NCBI RefSeq assembly: GCF_043641665.1
Contig: NC_092185.1
Coordinates: 26,316,629 to 26,380,628 of the forward strand
DNA length: 64,000 nt
Direction of reading: 5' to 3'
Source of the DNA: Enoplosus armatus
Taxonomy: Eukaryota > Chordata > Actinopteri > Centrarchiformes > Enoplosidae
The position numbers and the translations under genes are program-made. The notes under the pieces are model-generated. The model saw only the letters and a program-made list of their open reading frames with translations. It was not told where the DNA came from and did not search any database. This document shows, one piece after another, positions 12,303 to 24,670 of this stretch. Positions within the stretch are counted from its first letter, which is position 1. Each line of letters opens with the position of its first letter.

Positions 12303-13046
12303 CTTGCCCAGTGGCTTGTTGCTGCTCTCCCAGTTCCTCTTATCCAGGGAGGGGGGCACCTGGTACACATCCTGCCCAGCTCCTGTGCCCCCAGCTGGGG
12401 CTGCTCCCTGGACTGCCCCGGTGCCTACAGAGGGGGGCACTTGGTAGATGTCCTGCCCAGGCAGATGGTACTGTCTCTGGGATAGAGCTGGGGCCTTGCT
12501 GGGGGGCCCTGGCTGCGCCTGTGGAAGGGGTCCAGTTGGGCCAGAGGGGACCTGGTACACACTTTGGGGACTTGGTTTGGGGCTGTGGGAAGGGGGCATC
12601 ATGTAGATAGAGTCAGGGTTGGGCTTTGCGGGGCTGGGGGTGGAGTAGGCCGGGTGCATAGACGTGTACTGAGTTGAGGGGAGGGGCTTGCTGACAAACC
12701 CGGAGGAGGAAGTAGCGCTGGCGGCGGATGGTGGAGCAGGTGTCGGTTTGGCGTAGGCGCTCTGAGGAAGGAGGGGCCGCTGCACATGGGGGGCGGGACA
12801 CGAAGCGGCGGGATCCGGCGTGGAAGGCATGGCCTGCTGCTGCTGCTGCTTGCTGTCGTACATGCCGACCAGGATCTTGAGACGGTTGCCGGGGACAATG
12901 CCTTGGCGACCATGGAGGGAGCAGAGCCACCAGCCGTCCAATCCCTGCGTGTCGCGCTCCAACACCGTCATGATGTCGCCCTTGCGGAAGGACAGCTCGT
13001 CCGGAGACTCTGCCACATTGTCGTACAAGGCCTTGGCCAGCACGTT
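12303..13046 (-). CDS. bcar1: bcar1 coding exon 2 (SH3 domain and start of the substrate domain)
   Basis: Encodes 248 codons, residues 5-252 when joined to exon 1. BCAR1/p130Cas is a cytoplasmic docking protein at focal adhesions; its SH3 domain binds proline-rich partners such as FAK, and phosphorylated YxxP tyrosines recruit Crk-type SH2 domains. Seen here: an SH3 domain at about residues 5-66 with an ALYDN motif (10-14), tandem Trp 43-44 and GIVPGN (53-58); a five-Gln run (71-75); then Pro/Ser-rich sequence with seven YxxP motifs (YAKP, YSTP, YMMP, YQVP, YHLP, YQVP, YQVP). The SH3 sequence is essentially that of vertebrate BCAR1, including the stretch after it (RLKILVGMYD), which separates it from NEDD9, EFS and CASS4. 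Boundaries follow the splice sites, TTTTTCTACAG before AAC and GGCAAG before GTAAGG, both phase 0. The reading frame runs 12 codons upstream and 6 downstream, but those are intron. Very confident in gene and exon. Confidence 0.97.
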
Positions 13047-13080
13047 CTGTAGAAAAAGGACAGACGGAAATATGTCAGAC
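13047..13080 (-). promoter_or_regulatory. 3' splice acceptor of bcar1 intron 1
   Basis: On the minus strand the intron ends TTTCCGTCCTTTTTCTACAG just before AAC GTG. A TCTGACA heptamer, a good branch-point candidate, lies about 25-30 nt upstream. The short pyrimidine tract and CAG fit a normal acceptor, and the exon phase agrees with the 12-nt first exon. Confidence 0.85.
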
Positions 13081-13585
13081 ATATACTCTTCGTGTTCATC
13101 TACTGTTCAATGTAGCTTTGACGAAACGAGGCAACGAGACAACAGGCCGGTTTGTAAGATATCTGTCGATCTGTGGGTTGTTACTGTGTAGAACAAGATG
13201 AGCTACAGGGAAAGCAACACAGTGTCCAAAAGTGTGTGGTTTACAGCCGTCTAGTCAAAGTGTCCTGTCTGCACCAGCGTTGCAGGGACAAGTGCGCTGT
13301 CTCCTCGTCATTTTTAATTCTCACTTGTTGTCCCTGTGTCGGTAGATCATGTGAATGACACAGAGCTGACAGGTGGATAGGAGCCACAACTCTCGAATGT
13401 TTCCCAGCATGCAATGTGGGAACGTTGCTTTAATGTATTTGCTGCAGCCTCTAGTTTTGAGTCCTATGTTTTGTTAAAATCAGTAAAACATCATCTATGC
13501 CAAGCAGTACATGGATGATTGCAAACCATGTTAGGATTTTCTGTCTCCTATAACTTAGTAGTAGTAGTAGTGGTGACACTATGTG
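13081..13585. other. Intron 1 sequence next to exon 2, nothing recognised
   Basis: No repeat family or motif recognised apart from a short (TAG)n run at about 13557-13570. Confidence 0.5.
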
Positions 13586-13589
13586 TTAA

Positions 13590-14035
13590 AGGTCCCGTAC
13601 TGCAGAAAGTGAGATTTCCATGTCTTGTTTGATTATAAAGCAGCTTGAGGTGCTGTATAAATACTGTGAAAGAATCAAAACGCTCAGTCCACGGAGAAAT
13701 GCGCACAGCCCGTATTCAGACACTATGCCTTTAAACGAGCAGTCAGGACTTCCGTAAGGTTGTGATGTCACAACTATACAGTCACAGCACTCAGCCACGC
13801 CCCCAGCAGGTCATCTGCTCCAGGCACAGCACCACCCACCAAGTATAGGGACGCTCATCCACCCGCTCAGTCTATCTGAGTTATTGGAGCACTCTGCTCA
13901 GGAACTACTCTTCGTAGGAGAGGGGGGCCAGGACAAGATACATAAGGACTTTTATGAACTGTGAATCATGCAGAGCTACTCTAGTGGAGTCCCTGAATAA
14001 AAATATTGAGCTGAAATGAGCAGAATATGGGACCT
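13590..14035. mobile_element. TTAA-target MITE 3 (piggyBac-type), complete
   Basis: A 446-bp element flanked by TTAA at 13586-13589 and 14036-14039. Termini are inverted: AGGTCCCGTACT on the left and AGGTCCCATATT as the reverse complement of the right. A second, clipped copy occupies 1-139. No reading frame for a transposase. Confidence 0.85.
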
Positions 14036-14039
14036 TTAA

Positions 14040-14952
14040 ACCTAAATCCAAGCTTCAATGGGTCTCTTGAGAAACCTGTGGCTGACAACCCAAACAGTTT
14101 ATAGGATTCAGGATTATAAGCACCATCACATCAATGTGTTTTTCAATTTTACATGTTTGCTGTCTGTCAGATTATATGTTAAAGCACCATCAGACCACGG
14201 CAAATTCCTTGTAATGTATGTTACTTGGCAATAAACAGTTTCTGATTCTGATGTGTGGAGATAGACTGAACGTTTACTTTGTCTTGTGTCATTAGCTTTG
14301 ACCCCAATTACATACTACAGCATACATACACTAAGTACTATACACTAATGGCCATATTGCACCGTTTTATATCATTATCATACTTGTATTATCTCATCAT
14401 AGGTATATCAGTATCTGTGTATATATATGTCGGCTGATGTGGAACAAGAAACTTCCATTAAAAAAATGTATATCAAAAATCTCGTAGGAGTCGGATTTAG
14501 ATTAGCACAAAGGAAATCAATGCACCATTTTGTGCAGGAAATGGTGCAGCAACTCCAAAACACATCGCCAAATGGGTTGTTTGTAATCGGCTTCTAAAAC
14601 GACACACGCACAACATTTTCTGATTTTCCACCCTTCTGGTTTAGGTTTGGTGAGGTTTAGGCACAAACTTGCTTAGGGGCTTTCTGAAGATTGCGGCTAC
14701 AGTTCAAAGAAACCACGCTGACTGTTGGTTGGTAGAAGATGGGATGTAAACCGTGGTCAACTGTGTCACATAGTCACACACAAGACTCCATACTTCCTCC
14801 CAGTGCAGCCTCACCACCGTCAGCAATGTGCGTTAATTCCTCGCAGCCGGGTGAGTAGCTCGTCTTTGTGCAGTAAATTAGACGTCAATGGTGTCCATCG
14901 ACAGCACGCTCACTTTTTTTAATACACTTATTTTTGTCACTTTTTTCACACT

Positions 14953-15000
<48 letters not shown>

Positions 15001-15332
15001 CACTCAGAACCTGCTCAGAATGAGAGTGAAGTATGGAACTGGAACACAGCAGCTGCGAAGGAATGTTTTTGTGCTGAGCCATGGAAAGTGCGTCTGTCCT
15101 TACACGTGAGAAAGAAAAAAGAAAAAAAGGAAAGATCCCAGCCACAGCTGTGCACATAATTAGGATGGCAGCTACAGTCACATGATAATTCTTTTTCATA
15201 AATGACACGCTGTTACGTGGGCCCCCATGCAGCCAAAGAGAGGACAAAGTGCAAGGACGCTGAACTGCTGTGAGTGTTTGATCATGGATAAACAAACCAA
15301 CATGAAACCATGAATGAAGTTCATAGTTGTGT
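14040..15332. other. Intron 1 sequence; (CA)n at 14957-14998
   Basis: Contains AATAAACAGTTTCTGATTCTG at about 14230-14250, reminiscent of a LINE 3' tail, and a CA tract of about 21 units at 14957-14998. Nothing else recognised. Confidence 0.5.
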
Positions 15333-15340
15333 GTAATAAG

Positions 15341-16162
15341 CAGGGGTGTGTAACTCTCTCTTCTAATACGATCTGATACATGTCTACATACGATTCGGGG
15401 ACCATACATTTTAACACAGAACGATTCGGTGCGATACGATACAATCTGATACAGTTCTTAACATTTGTTTAATGTAGGCATTCATTTTCCATTATGAATA
15501 ATTCAATAAAAGTGGCATTGCTTATCTTCAAATAGATACTGTATATTTCATAAAAGACCAGGGAATCCCGAGTGTTTCTGTTGCTCAAACAGACTGACCG
15601 CAAATTGTGTAACAACAAGCAACGTTCAAAAAGTGTTGGGTAACAGGTATGTTTTGATGAAACAAAGGCATCTAAGGCGACGTATCATCAGACGCATTCG
15701 GCAGGAAGTCGCCAGTTAACAGGGTCACTCGTTAAACCGAAACACCCGCATAGGTTTCACCATGCCGTCTCACCAGGTGAGTGTTGAGATACGTCGTCCT
15801 CGTTCTACAGACCTCACAAACGGCCAGACTTTGGTCCAGTGTTCCTTATTTCTTATAAAACGCAAACGTCTTCCAAACCGTAGATTTGATGGTGCACTGC
15901 AAACCGCGTCGGACGTGTTTTGCTTTTGACCTCGCAAGCGACACAATGCTAACATTACTCTTGTGACGTGAGAGTCTCACATTGACCTTTGACCTTTTAC
16001 GAGAGTGCAGAATTAGCATCAAAGCTTGAGTCAACTTTAAAATCGCGGCCACCGACCGGTTCGTGGCACATTTAGAGCGATCCAGAGGTCCGTGCATCGA
16101 TGTAGTCGCATCTAATGTTAAACCTGGATTCCGATTTGTATCTGTGAATCGTTACATCCTTA
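15341..16162. mobile_element. hAT-type non-autonomous element with perfect 8-bp target duplication
   Basis: Flanked on both sides by GTAATAAG (15333-15340 and 16163-16170). The left terminus CAGGGGTGTGTAAC resembles the reverse complement of the right terminus, TAAGGATGTAAC, and the subterminal parts are rich in CGATTCG/GATACGAT, as in hAT MITEs. The 822-bp interior has no transposase frame. An 8-bp duplication with CAGGG-type ends is diagnostic of hAT. Confidence 0.85.
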
Positions 16163-16302
16163 GTAATAAGAGTGTATTTCGTATTCAAAATGCATCTGAT
16201 CTGGAGTTTTAGTAGTGGCACTTTCAATTCAAAAGAAATTCCCTATCATGTCTTACAAACTCCATGTTGGTTGAATCCTACCAACCCACCCACCCACCCA
16301 CC

Positions 16303-16304
<2 letters not shown>

Positions 16305-16363
<59 letters not shown>
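16305..16363. repeat. (CA)n microsatellite
   Basis: About 29 uninterrupted CA units following several ACCC units. Confidence 0.95.
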
Positions 16364-16366
<3 letters not shown>

Positions 16367-16540
16367 CATCTGTGTGGAAACCCAGCGTGCAAACAGAAAC
16401 ACCTCCCCTCAGTCTCTCTGGAACTCTTTGAAACTAAACCAATATTTGCCATCCACGTCTGACTCTCCTCCCCTCTCTGTGTCTGAGTTCCACCCCAACT
16501 ATCACAGACTAGTACAGCCTGTACTGGCCCCATGCCAGCT

Positions 16541-16589
<49 letters not shown>

Positions 16590-16985
16590 AACCTGAGCAC
16601 AAAAGCACTGCCCATTTAAATGAGGCCATGTAATTGGCTTCCAGATTTATAGTCAGACTTTTCTTTCACGGCACTGAAGGCCTGTTCATTGCTTCAGAGT
16701 GGGCTACGGAACGAGACAGAGAAGGACACTCGACCCCTAATATACTCACTTAATCAAATTCATTCACTGGCTGTGTTAACACGCACAGAAAATTACCTTT
16801 TAACAGGGAAAAAAAAAATACATGCCAGACACTCCTCAACATCAGAAGTCTTCAGTCTTGACTTTCATCTGCTGAAGGGACAAAGTGTCCCCATGTTCAT
16901 CTTAAATCTCAGTTTAACATACCAGCGGGGACTTTGTGACATCACAACCAGTCATGGAGCCCGTCTAGGCGCCAATAGGTTTGGT

Positions 16986-17034
16986 ATGAATCAGAAATAC
17001 TTTATTGATCCCTGGGGGGAAATTGTACCTTGTT
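16986..17034 (-). mobile_element. LINE 3' end (AGTATTTCTGATTC-type tail), reversed
   Basis: Plus strand reads AATCAGAAATACTTTATTGA then TCCCTGGGGGG, the reverse of the GGGGATCAATAAAGTATTTC tail seen at 32700-32759 and 59586-59632. This short tail is common in fish LINEs, probably L2-like. Confidence 0.65.
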
Positions 17035-17240
17035 TGGTGTACCTTTAACCTGTTAATGTCTTTGTGATCCTTACTGTTATTTCTGGCATTGTGTGTATTT
17101 TAGATTTGCAGCTTATTGATATTTTACATAACGGAGATATGTCAGTAGTGTGCTCCAGGGTGTGTCAGGACACCGTGACATCTCTGTTGGGTGTGGTTAC
17201 TGGTGCAAGAGAGCACACTAGTGACCATACCCAAACAGTA

Positions 17241-17870
17241 CTACAAGAATGAGTCCTAAAACCCGGAAATGAGTCAGCATTTTTACACTTCCGGTTCTCT
17301 CGTCTGGAAGTCAGTGGGTTTTTGGTTAGATGCCTGAAATAAGGTTTCTTGTTCTACAACATAAAATACGTCAGTAGATACCCCCACTCTGTAAATTTTG
17401 AAGCTTTTACGTGTCTTAAAAAAGGCGGTTGCTAACAAGCGGCTTAATGAGACTACAGAGGTTGTCGCGGACATTAATGTCTTCATGCCGAACACAGAAA
17501 GTCATCTACTCACTAGTCCGCCTTTACAGCCTCGTTGTGTTTATACTCTATATCTATCTGTCTATATATTTGTATCTATCTATATTCTCTTCAAAGTAAA
17601 GCTCACTGGTGGTTCCTTTATAGCCTAACGTTAGGTTTTTACTTCTGGTGATTCCATTTCCGTTTCAAAAATCCTAAAAGTGGTGTTCATTAGTGAAGAC
17701 TATCTTCACTGAACAAAACGTGTAACTATCAGAAACTTTTGTTCTGCCACAGAGCTTATTTTCTACAATAAACCAAAATCCCATGGAACAATCCCATTGG
17801 CTTTCTGTGGAGGGAACGAGGGCGATGCTAACTTCCGGGTTTGTCTACAGATATACGTCATCCCTGCAGC
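17241..17870 (+). mobile_element. MITE family D, copy 2 (near full length)
   Basis: About 630 bp. The left end GAATGAGTCCTAAAACCCGG matches the terminus of copy 3 at 58568-58696; the right end, reversed, reads TTTGCTGCAGGGATGACG. Copy 3 shows the left terminus as TTTGCTGCAGGAATGAG, so the element has inverted ends of about 16 bp. No transposase. Confidence 0.75.
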
Positions 17871-19397
17871 AAACTAGTAAACTGTAACCATGGTAAGCTC
17901 CTGTCTTGTAAAAGGGAGAAGGGCACAAAACCATTTGAAACACCGTCTATAGCATATTCTTAATCATCGGCGTCTTCTGATGAATTCAGCATTCAAAGTA
18001 CTGCAAAGTTTTGATGCATTTCAAGAACGTATCTATCTTGAAAATGTAATTTCCTGCTGTTTGCTATTCACCACAATTTCTCATCTTTGACACATTAACA
18101 TTACTCCATGCTGTTCTTTGACATTGTTTGTTTTTTTCCTGTTTGTCCCAGCATGTTCCCCTGGCTCTATTGGTTCTTTACAGAACATTTTTCAGTCACA
18201 TAGATCCCAAAGCCCCATTATTACATGGTGCAAGCTCGGTTCCATAATGCTGCAACACTTCACTTCTTCTTACCATTCTACACCGGTCCTGATTCACAAT
18301 TACGAGCCAACGACTGGGGCTACTCTGACATGGGAGTCAGTGACACACACTCCTACACTCATTCAGATATATTGTGCGTGCCTTATCGCTGTGTTACTGT
18401 CCCTTTGGCTTTCTCTAGTGTGGATGATGAATGCACTTCTCTGTCTGTTCTCTGCTCTTTCTCTCAAGAGTCTCTACAGAGAAATAAACACAGCTACTGA
18501 GGCCAGACTGGGGTCACTCTCTCGCATACATGCCCACACACACACACACACGAGGGCAGTATTAGAAGTTTATAATCTATAAAGCACAGACGTGGATATG
18601 TTCAAATAAAACAGCTTTTCAAGTGGACACCTGGAGAGGGATCACTCTGGCTTCAAAATCAAATTGTTTTCACACACACACACACACTCACAGAAATCCC
18701 CCTCTTTAGTCCATTCCAGCGTCCAGAGAAACAGGAAGTGCAATGAGGATGATTCACGCCACCCTCCTGATTGGACGATGAGTCAGTGACTTGACCCCGA
18801 GGTCTCGGAATCACCCTGAATAGATTCTCATGCTCCCTCTCTCTATTTCTGTCACTTTGTGAATCCCAGTTCGTCCAATCGACATTCAGACCCGAGTTTC
18901 AGAATGAAGCTAGTTTTGCTCCCCAAACGTAGCTGCACAGAGAGGGATGGGTTTAATAATGAGACTAATTCATATTAATGATTATATCTGTTTTATGGCG
19001 CACATCATCTCTCCACTCTATGGCAGTGTCTTGGTATTGAATAGGGCTGAAGGATTTCAGGAACTTAGGGGCTGCGTTGGTAATCTATACAGTATTAAAC
19101 AACTGTAAGCTTGTAAAGCATAATAGTTGTAAAAATGTCAACTTCCATCCTGGAATCCTGGAGTTCCTGATTCAGAGCTTTTATGGTGATACGCTTCAAC
19201 GGACTAAATGATATTCTCAGAAGCTTGACTTGGAGATTCCGACTGCCGCTCACCATCTACCGGCTGTCAGTCATTCCCTCAACCACTACCTAGCTAACTA
19301 GTTGATTAGCTGATCTGATTTGTCACAGAATTGACATTGAACATTTTGATCTTAAGTATGACTTTAGGAGAAACCCATGTATCCTAACTTTGACGTG
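17871..19397. other. Intron 1 sequence, nothing recognised
   Basis: Short CA tracts at 18537-18552 and 18671-18688. No coding exon or repeat family recognised. Confidence 0.5.
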
Positions 19398-20015
19398 GAA
19401 GTGGTCTCATCTCTAAGCAAACTCTAGACTTGAGGTAAGTGATTCCCCTACTGGTTATGGAGAGGTACTGCAGTTCGGGACGCATGTGCGCCCAAGCCTG
19501 TGGTGAACTTTGCATTAGTTTTATGAACAATGTGGTAGGAATGATCAATTAAAGGTGTGACGGATTAATTGCCAGATGCAAGGTGTATATACAAATACTA
19601 CTATAAATACTGCGTTGAATTAGAAAGAAGTACCCATGGCTGTTTTTGCGTTATTGGAAGAAAACCATGCTTTTAGAAGGGAGAGAATTTTCAGAGAGCG
19701 GAATGACTTTATTGCGCATGATGATCCACTATCGTCTCCCAAGAGATGAAAGTTTTAGCCCCTAATCTGCAAAGAGAGACACGCTGTAATCATGCAATAC
19801 CCGCGTCTGTCCAAGTTCTGTCCACTTTGGGACATAAAGGGGAAATCGCAGGTGGCATCGATTTTAAGTTAATTTGAGATTCATAGATCGCATGTGCGTA
19901 AGTTGCAAATGCACCTCTTAGATCTTTTATAAATCCAACGTAAGCACACCATCGGAAATGATCTTAAGACTAAGTTCAAGTAAAAATATAAGGACATTTT
20001 TATAAATGAGGCCCC
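19398..20015 (+). mobile_element. PIF/Harbinger-derived remnant 1
   Basis: Matches 23266-23746 in reverse orientation and ends with TATAAATGAGGCCCC, the usual teleost Harbinger terminus. It holds the start of a PIF-type transposase (19636-19725): residues AFRRERIFRERNDFIAHDDP, then a break and stop, then AIPASVQVLSTLG in another frame (about 19793-19832), matching the family N-terminus. The catalytic DDE part is missing. Internally deleted and frameshifted. Confidence 0.8.
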
Positions 20016-22409
20016 TGGTTTCTTTGATTAAATATTGAACTGTATTAGCTCTGCCTCAGGGGTCTGCATTTGGGTCCTGTTCCCCATCTGCCTTGCTACA
20101 CAGCCGTGACAGTTAGCATTGAATATCAGCTTTGTAATCTTCTTAACTTTAATCACATATTTAAATGAAAATACGTTTTGGAGAAAACATAAAGGTATTA
20201 AATATAAATCTGGATTTTAGACGCTACCCAGCCATGCTAGGTCTTCGTCTTCCCAGCAGTTTCAACATCAAACCCACAGTGTGTTGGATCTGAATATGTT
20301 GTCGCAACAAACAGGTGACTACGGGAATCATAGCGGATTCTTGTAAGACACAGAGGCAGAGAGAGGCTGGAGAACAGAGAGAGATGAGATGAGCAGCAAA
20401 GCCGTGACGCTTCCATTTGCTTCCTTCCCCGGTGCTCAGCTCCTGTGCCTCTCTGAGAAAGTACATGCTTACTCTTGCTAAATATTTCTATAGTTACTGA
20501 CTGGACTCCACACCTGAATCACTGAACAACATCAGCTGTGTGGAAGCTAAGGTTGGACTCATTTATTGGCGAACAGACAAGGGTTTTGCGTCTAAATACC
20601 AAGTTTCCAGATGCAGTTTCTTTCAGAAGTGTTCCTCTGACCGTTGCTGAACAAATGCTCCAGTGAGACAGCAGCATGGTCAGTGTTGGGTCTTGTCAAG
20701 GTGACATGTCATTGGATCCAGGACGTGTCTTTTGTGAGTATAAGCTTCTAATTTGGTCAGCTCGAGCAAGTTATCAGCTGCAACTCCTATCCAACAACAG
20801 CAACTAGACAGTGGAGAAATGATCCAAGAATCACTCAGGTTTCTTCTGGATAATTATACTGCACAGTGATGGTCTCAATACTGTTTCAGAGGCTGAAGAA
20901 GATTGTGTGGGATTTGTTTCACCTTTGTTTATTTATTTCTATTTCAAGTCTTTTTTTTTAGGAATGCATCAGCACCGCATGCGGAAAAGCTTCTAGAGCA
21001 TCTATAATGGCAGGACATAAGAAAGGTTGGGGGGGTTGCCAAAATCGATCCAGCTAGTAGGTGTAGAGCTCCTTATACTCTGCTCTGGACCAGAGTGCCA
21101 ACAGACCAATGCAGAGTCAGTAAAAAGCGCCTGTTTCCAAGGTTTTTAAGTGTACTATCTGACATTTTGGAATGCACAAATTGAAGGTACTGTATTCCGG
21201 AAGTAAATATTAAGCACTTTCAGTGCTAAATCCAGAGTTTCCAGCTCTGTCATCAGCTCTGTGTGGACATGGCTGGAAGCCCTCAAACATCCTTGTCTGC
21301 TAATCAGCGTGAGAAAGCCATCAAGTAGACACTTGTACATCCACTCCACAGAGTGCAGTCTGGGAGTGTGGAGAAATGAGAACACAGTGGGAGCTAATCA
21401 CATTTCCCAGACCTCTCGGGATGAATCCCAGCAGTGACAGGCCCCAACAATGTGACGTTGCCACGGTGACGGTTGCCAGGACAATTGGCCGCCGCAGAGC
21501 GACGCCAAAACTTCAATGGCGTCACCTCGTTCCGGGAGACGGCGGAGGATGAAAGGACAGAGGACTGACAAAAGAGACAGTAAAGGTTAAGTGAAGCCCT
21601 GAGACTTTTCTGATGATGACTGAAAATGCTTAGAACCCCACTCATTAACTTCCAAAGCAGTATGTTATAGTAAAATTGGTAATTCTGTGAGCAGAGTTAA
21701 GAGATTCCATAGTAAGACTTTCCTGCTTTGACTTTTCCTACCTTCTCTTCAGCCCATGAGGGATAAATACTGACGTATATACACTATATACAGTATGTGC
21801 CTATAAAAACCTTCAACTTTAAAAGCAAACGGACACTTTGATCAACTCGTCATTTGAGGAGACTTGATGAAAAACACTTTAATGCACCCGTTGTGCATGA
21901 AACTAGCAAGGAACAGGAGCTGCGCATTTCTCTAATTCCTGTAACGTCATTGAGAACTGAATTTTGCTACATTCATAGAACGAAAGCACCTGATCGAGCA
22001 TGCACGTGCAATTGTGGTCAGTCGTCACACCTTTTTGGACAAAGTGCGTAAATCACAGTGATCGGAAAAGCGTTTGAAACGGTCAAAGAAATTCAGTAAG
22101 TCGCAGAGCTGCCCGAATCCATGACTTTATAATCATGCAATTCAGATGGTCGTCCGCATGAGAAATAAAAGAAAAAGAAAAATGTCTTTAGACTTGACTA
22201 CCAGTTAATGTGATGACACTTTTATAAAATATATAAGCATTTTTGTTTGTCAAGTTCTTTTAGAATATACAACAGCAACTAAACCGACAGCTAAAAGGAA
22301 ATAAGAGAGAAAGGGAGAAACCGAGAGACATCCAGTGAGGAGAAAGTAATGTGAACAGCTGGTGGAGCGAGCTCAGTATAGACAGGTCGCTCATCTGTGT
22401 GAGTGTGTG

Positions 22410-22446
<37 letters not shown>

Positions 22447-22664
22447 CTTAATGTCCTTTGTCTCTTGCCTCCTATTTGACCCCTGGGGACAAATACTAGC
22501 CTGCCACAAGAGGTTTTGTGTGTGTTTGAGTTTGTGTGTGTGTGTGCCTATTCACCACACTGCAGAAAGCAATACAGAAAAAGCCCCCCCCCCCCCTCCC
22601 AGTCACCTATTCTACCCACTCTGCCATTTCTGCAGCAGTCACAATTCATTTCTGCCCATCTCCC

Positions 22665-22698
<34 letters not shown>

Positions 22699-23265
22699 GT
22701 AAGTCCAACAGCTCTTCCAGGCCCCCCTGGAGTGAATCCGGGTGAGTCGAGGTTCATCAGGTTGAGTCTGGGCCGTCTTGGGTGGGCTGGAGCGAGGCAG
22801 AGCAAAACAGGACTACGCCTTCTCATGTGAGAAAAACGATTTGGATCCACATTAGCATTTCCAGGCGGTTTCAGTAGAGATCTCTGTCCAAAGATGGACA
22901 TCTGTCTCTTCTTCTACGTCCTCCTTTCAGTTGGCAAGCAGCAAAACTGCATCACTGCCAACTTCTGGTGAGGAGTGGGACAGACAGCCGGCAGACCAAA
23001 CCATTTGTTTCATGTTGGTAGTTTAGTTGTTTGCAATGTGCTGCAAAGGGAGCTGGAGAGAGTAGTTCAAACCTTATAAGAACTTCTGATGGAGTATCCT
23101 GGCCCCTTCAGCCATTATCAGGCTGATCCTTGCATAAAGAAGAATGGCTGGCCAACATCATCATCCTCAGGTCCCTGCCGCAAGCTTGGCACAACTGCAG
23201 CCGGAAGGAATTCTGCGTTTTGAGTCGGCTAAAGTACAGCTAAAAACCAGATTTGCAAAAGATCT
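20016..23265. other. Intron 1 sequence, no gene; GT and CT microsatellites
   Basis: GT tract at 22413-22445, C run near 22586-22595 and a CT tract at 22667-22695. No repeat family or exon recognised in the rest. Confidence 0.5.
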
Positions 23266-23746
23266 GGGGCCTCATTTATAAAAATGCTCTCAGAGGGTCT
23301 GGAGATCATTTCCGACGGTGTGCTTATGTACTGAGCATAAAAAAAGAACATGTGATCTATAAATCTCAAATTAACTTCAAATTGATGGCACCTGCCTTAC
23401 AATCCCCCTTTATGTCCCAAAGTGGGCAGAACTTATTGCAGCGTATCTTCCTTTCCAGATGAGGGGCTAAATCTTTCATTTCAACATTTCTTGGGAGACG
23501 ATAGCGACTTATGAGAAACGGATCATCGTGCGCAATGAAGTCATTCCGCTCTCTGAAAACACTCTCCCTTCTAAAAGCAAACGGTTTTAGTAATAGTAGT
23601 ATTTGTATATACACCTTGCGTCCGGCAATTCATTTGTCACACCTTTAATAATAATAATAATTCCTATCACATTGTTCACAAAACTAATGCAAAGTTTGTC
23701 AAGTACGTGAAGTCTAGAGTTTGCTTAGAGATAAGACCATTTCCAC
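23266..23746 (-). mobile_element. PIF/Harbinger-derived remnant 2 (opposite orientation)
   Basis: Opens with GGGGCCTCATTTATAAA, the inverted terminus of remnant 1. On the minus strand 23366-23614 encodes an 82-residue fragment with FRRESVFRERNDFIAHDDP and LISRYRLPRNVEM, matching PIF/Harbinger transposase N-termini (pattern RER.F..R.DF...DD..LI.R.RLPR). The catalytic region is absent. It ends near 23746, opposite the start of remnant 1. Confidence 0.82.
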
Positions 23747-23939
23747 TTATTTTTTATTTTATTTTATATATTTATGATTAATATCAAATCTATTGTACCA
23801 GAGTGAAAACATGTAGAAGAGCAGCTTCCACCCGATGAATCCCAAAGAACATGCGGCAAGAAACTAAAAGTCTGGTATTCTGTTGTAAGACGCAATGTGA
23901 GCAAAACACGACTTGCGTTGGCGCTGTAACGGATGATAC

Positions 23940-23988
<49 letters not shown>

Positions 23989-24670
23989 GCAATGAGGTAC
24001 AAGGAGCAAAAACACACAAGACCTTCTGTCTCCCCACATGCATGATAGAAAACAGTCATTAAGAAACAAGCAGTGGGACACCGCACGTGTGTGTGTGTTA
24101 AGGATGGGGGTAAAAAAAAAAACACTTGCAAATGACAAGACTGGACAAGACTCCACATGACAGAAGGGCATGAGAGAGGGATTGTGTGTGTGTGTGTTTC
24201 TTCCCAACGCGCATTCTGTCGTGTTTTATTTTGCTCGTCTCACATACTGTAATTGGTGCGACCTAATGAAGAAGTGGATAGCATCAAGTAAAAAAAAAAG
24301 GAGGAATACAGGGAATGCCAAAACGTTCACATTTGACTGCAAAGATATTCAGTCCACCACGACTGAAAACGGAGAAGAGCGACGAATCCTCACATCGGAG
24401 GAGCTGCAACCAGAGAATGTTTGACGTTGACGCTTAATTATGGGACTTTCATCCAAACTGTTTCATATTGGTACAGCTTACCTGTAACATACAATTCTCC
24501 CTCCTTTTTTAACCCCCCACAAAAAAAGAATCTTTTCCTCTCTGTTCGACAGCGACATCACATACATGTTGTGTATCGGCTTGTTGCAGCTCTCCGTTTG
24601 AAGCTATCTGATGTTTACACCGAGTGGAATATTCCATGTTTTTATGCTATTTCATCTAAAGGAAATACTC
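23747..24670. other. Intron 1 sequence; (CA)n at 23943-23988
   Basis: A CA tract of 23 units plus short GT runs near 24089 and 24185. No gene. Confidence 0.5.

Larger units (their letters stand above)
16171..17240. other. Intron 1 sequence with two long CA tracts and a LINE 3' tail
   Basis: CA tracts at 16305-16363 (preceded by CCCA repeats) and 16541-16588, 177 bp apart, and a reversed LINE 3' tail at about 16986-17034, listed separately. No gene. Confidence 0.6.

Noticed and set aside
12282..13082. The whole 266-codon minus-strand open frame as the protein
   Set aside because: The first 12 and last 6 codons lie in intron; splice sites at 13046/13047 and 12302/12303 and the BCAR1 sequence define the exon.
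12311..13191. Overlapping plus- and minus-strand frames over the bcar1 exon
   Set aside because: They are out-of-frame or antisense shadows of a GC-rich coding exon with no recognisable protein sequence.
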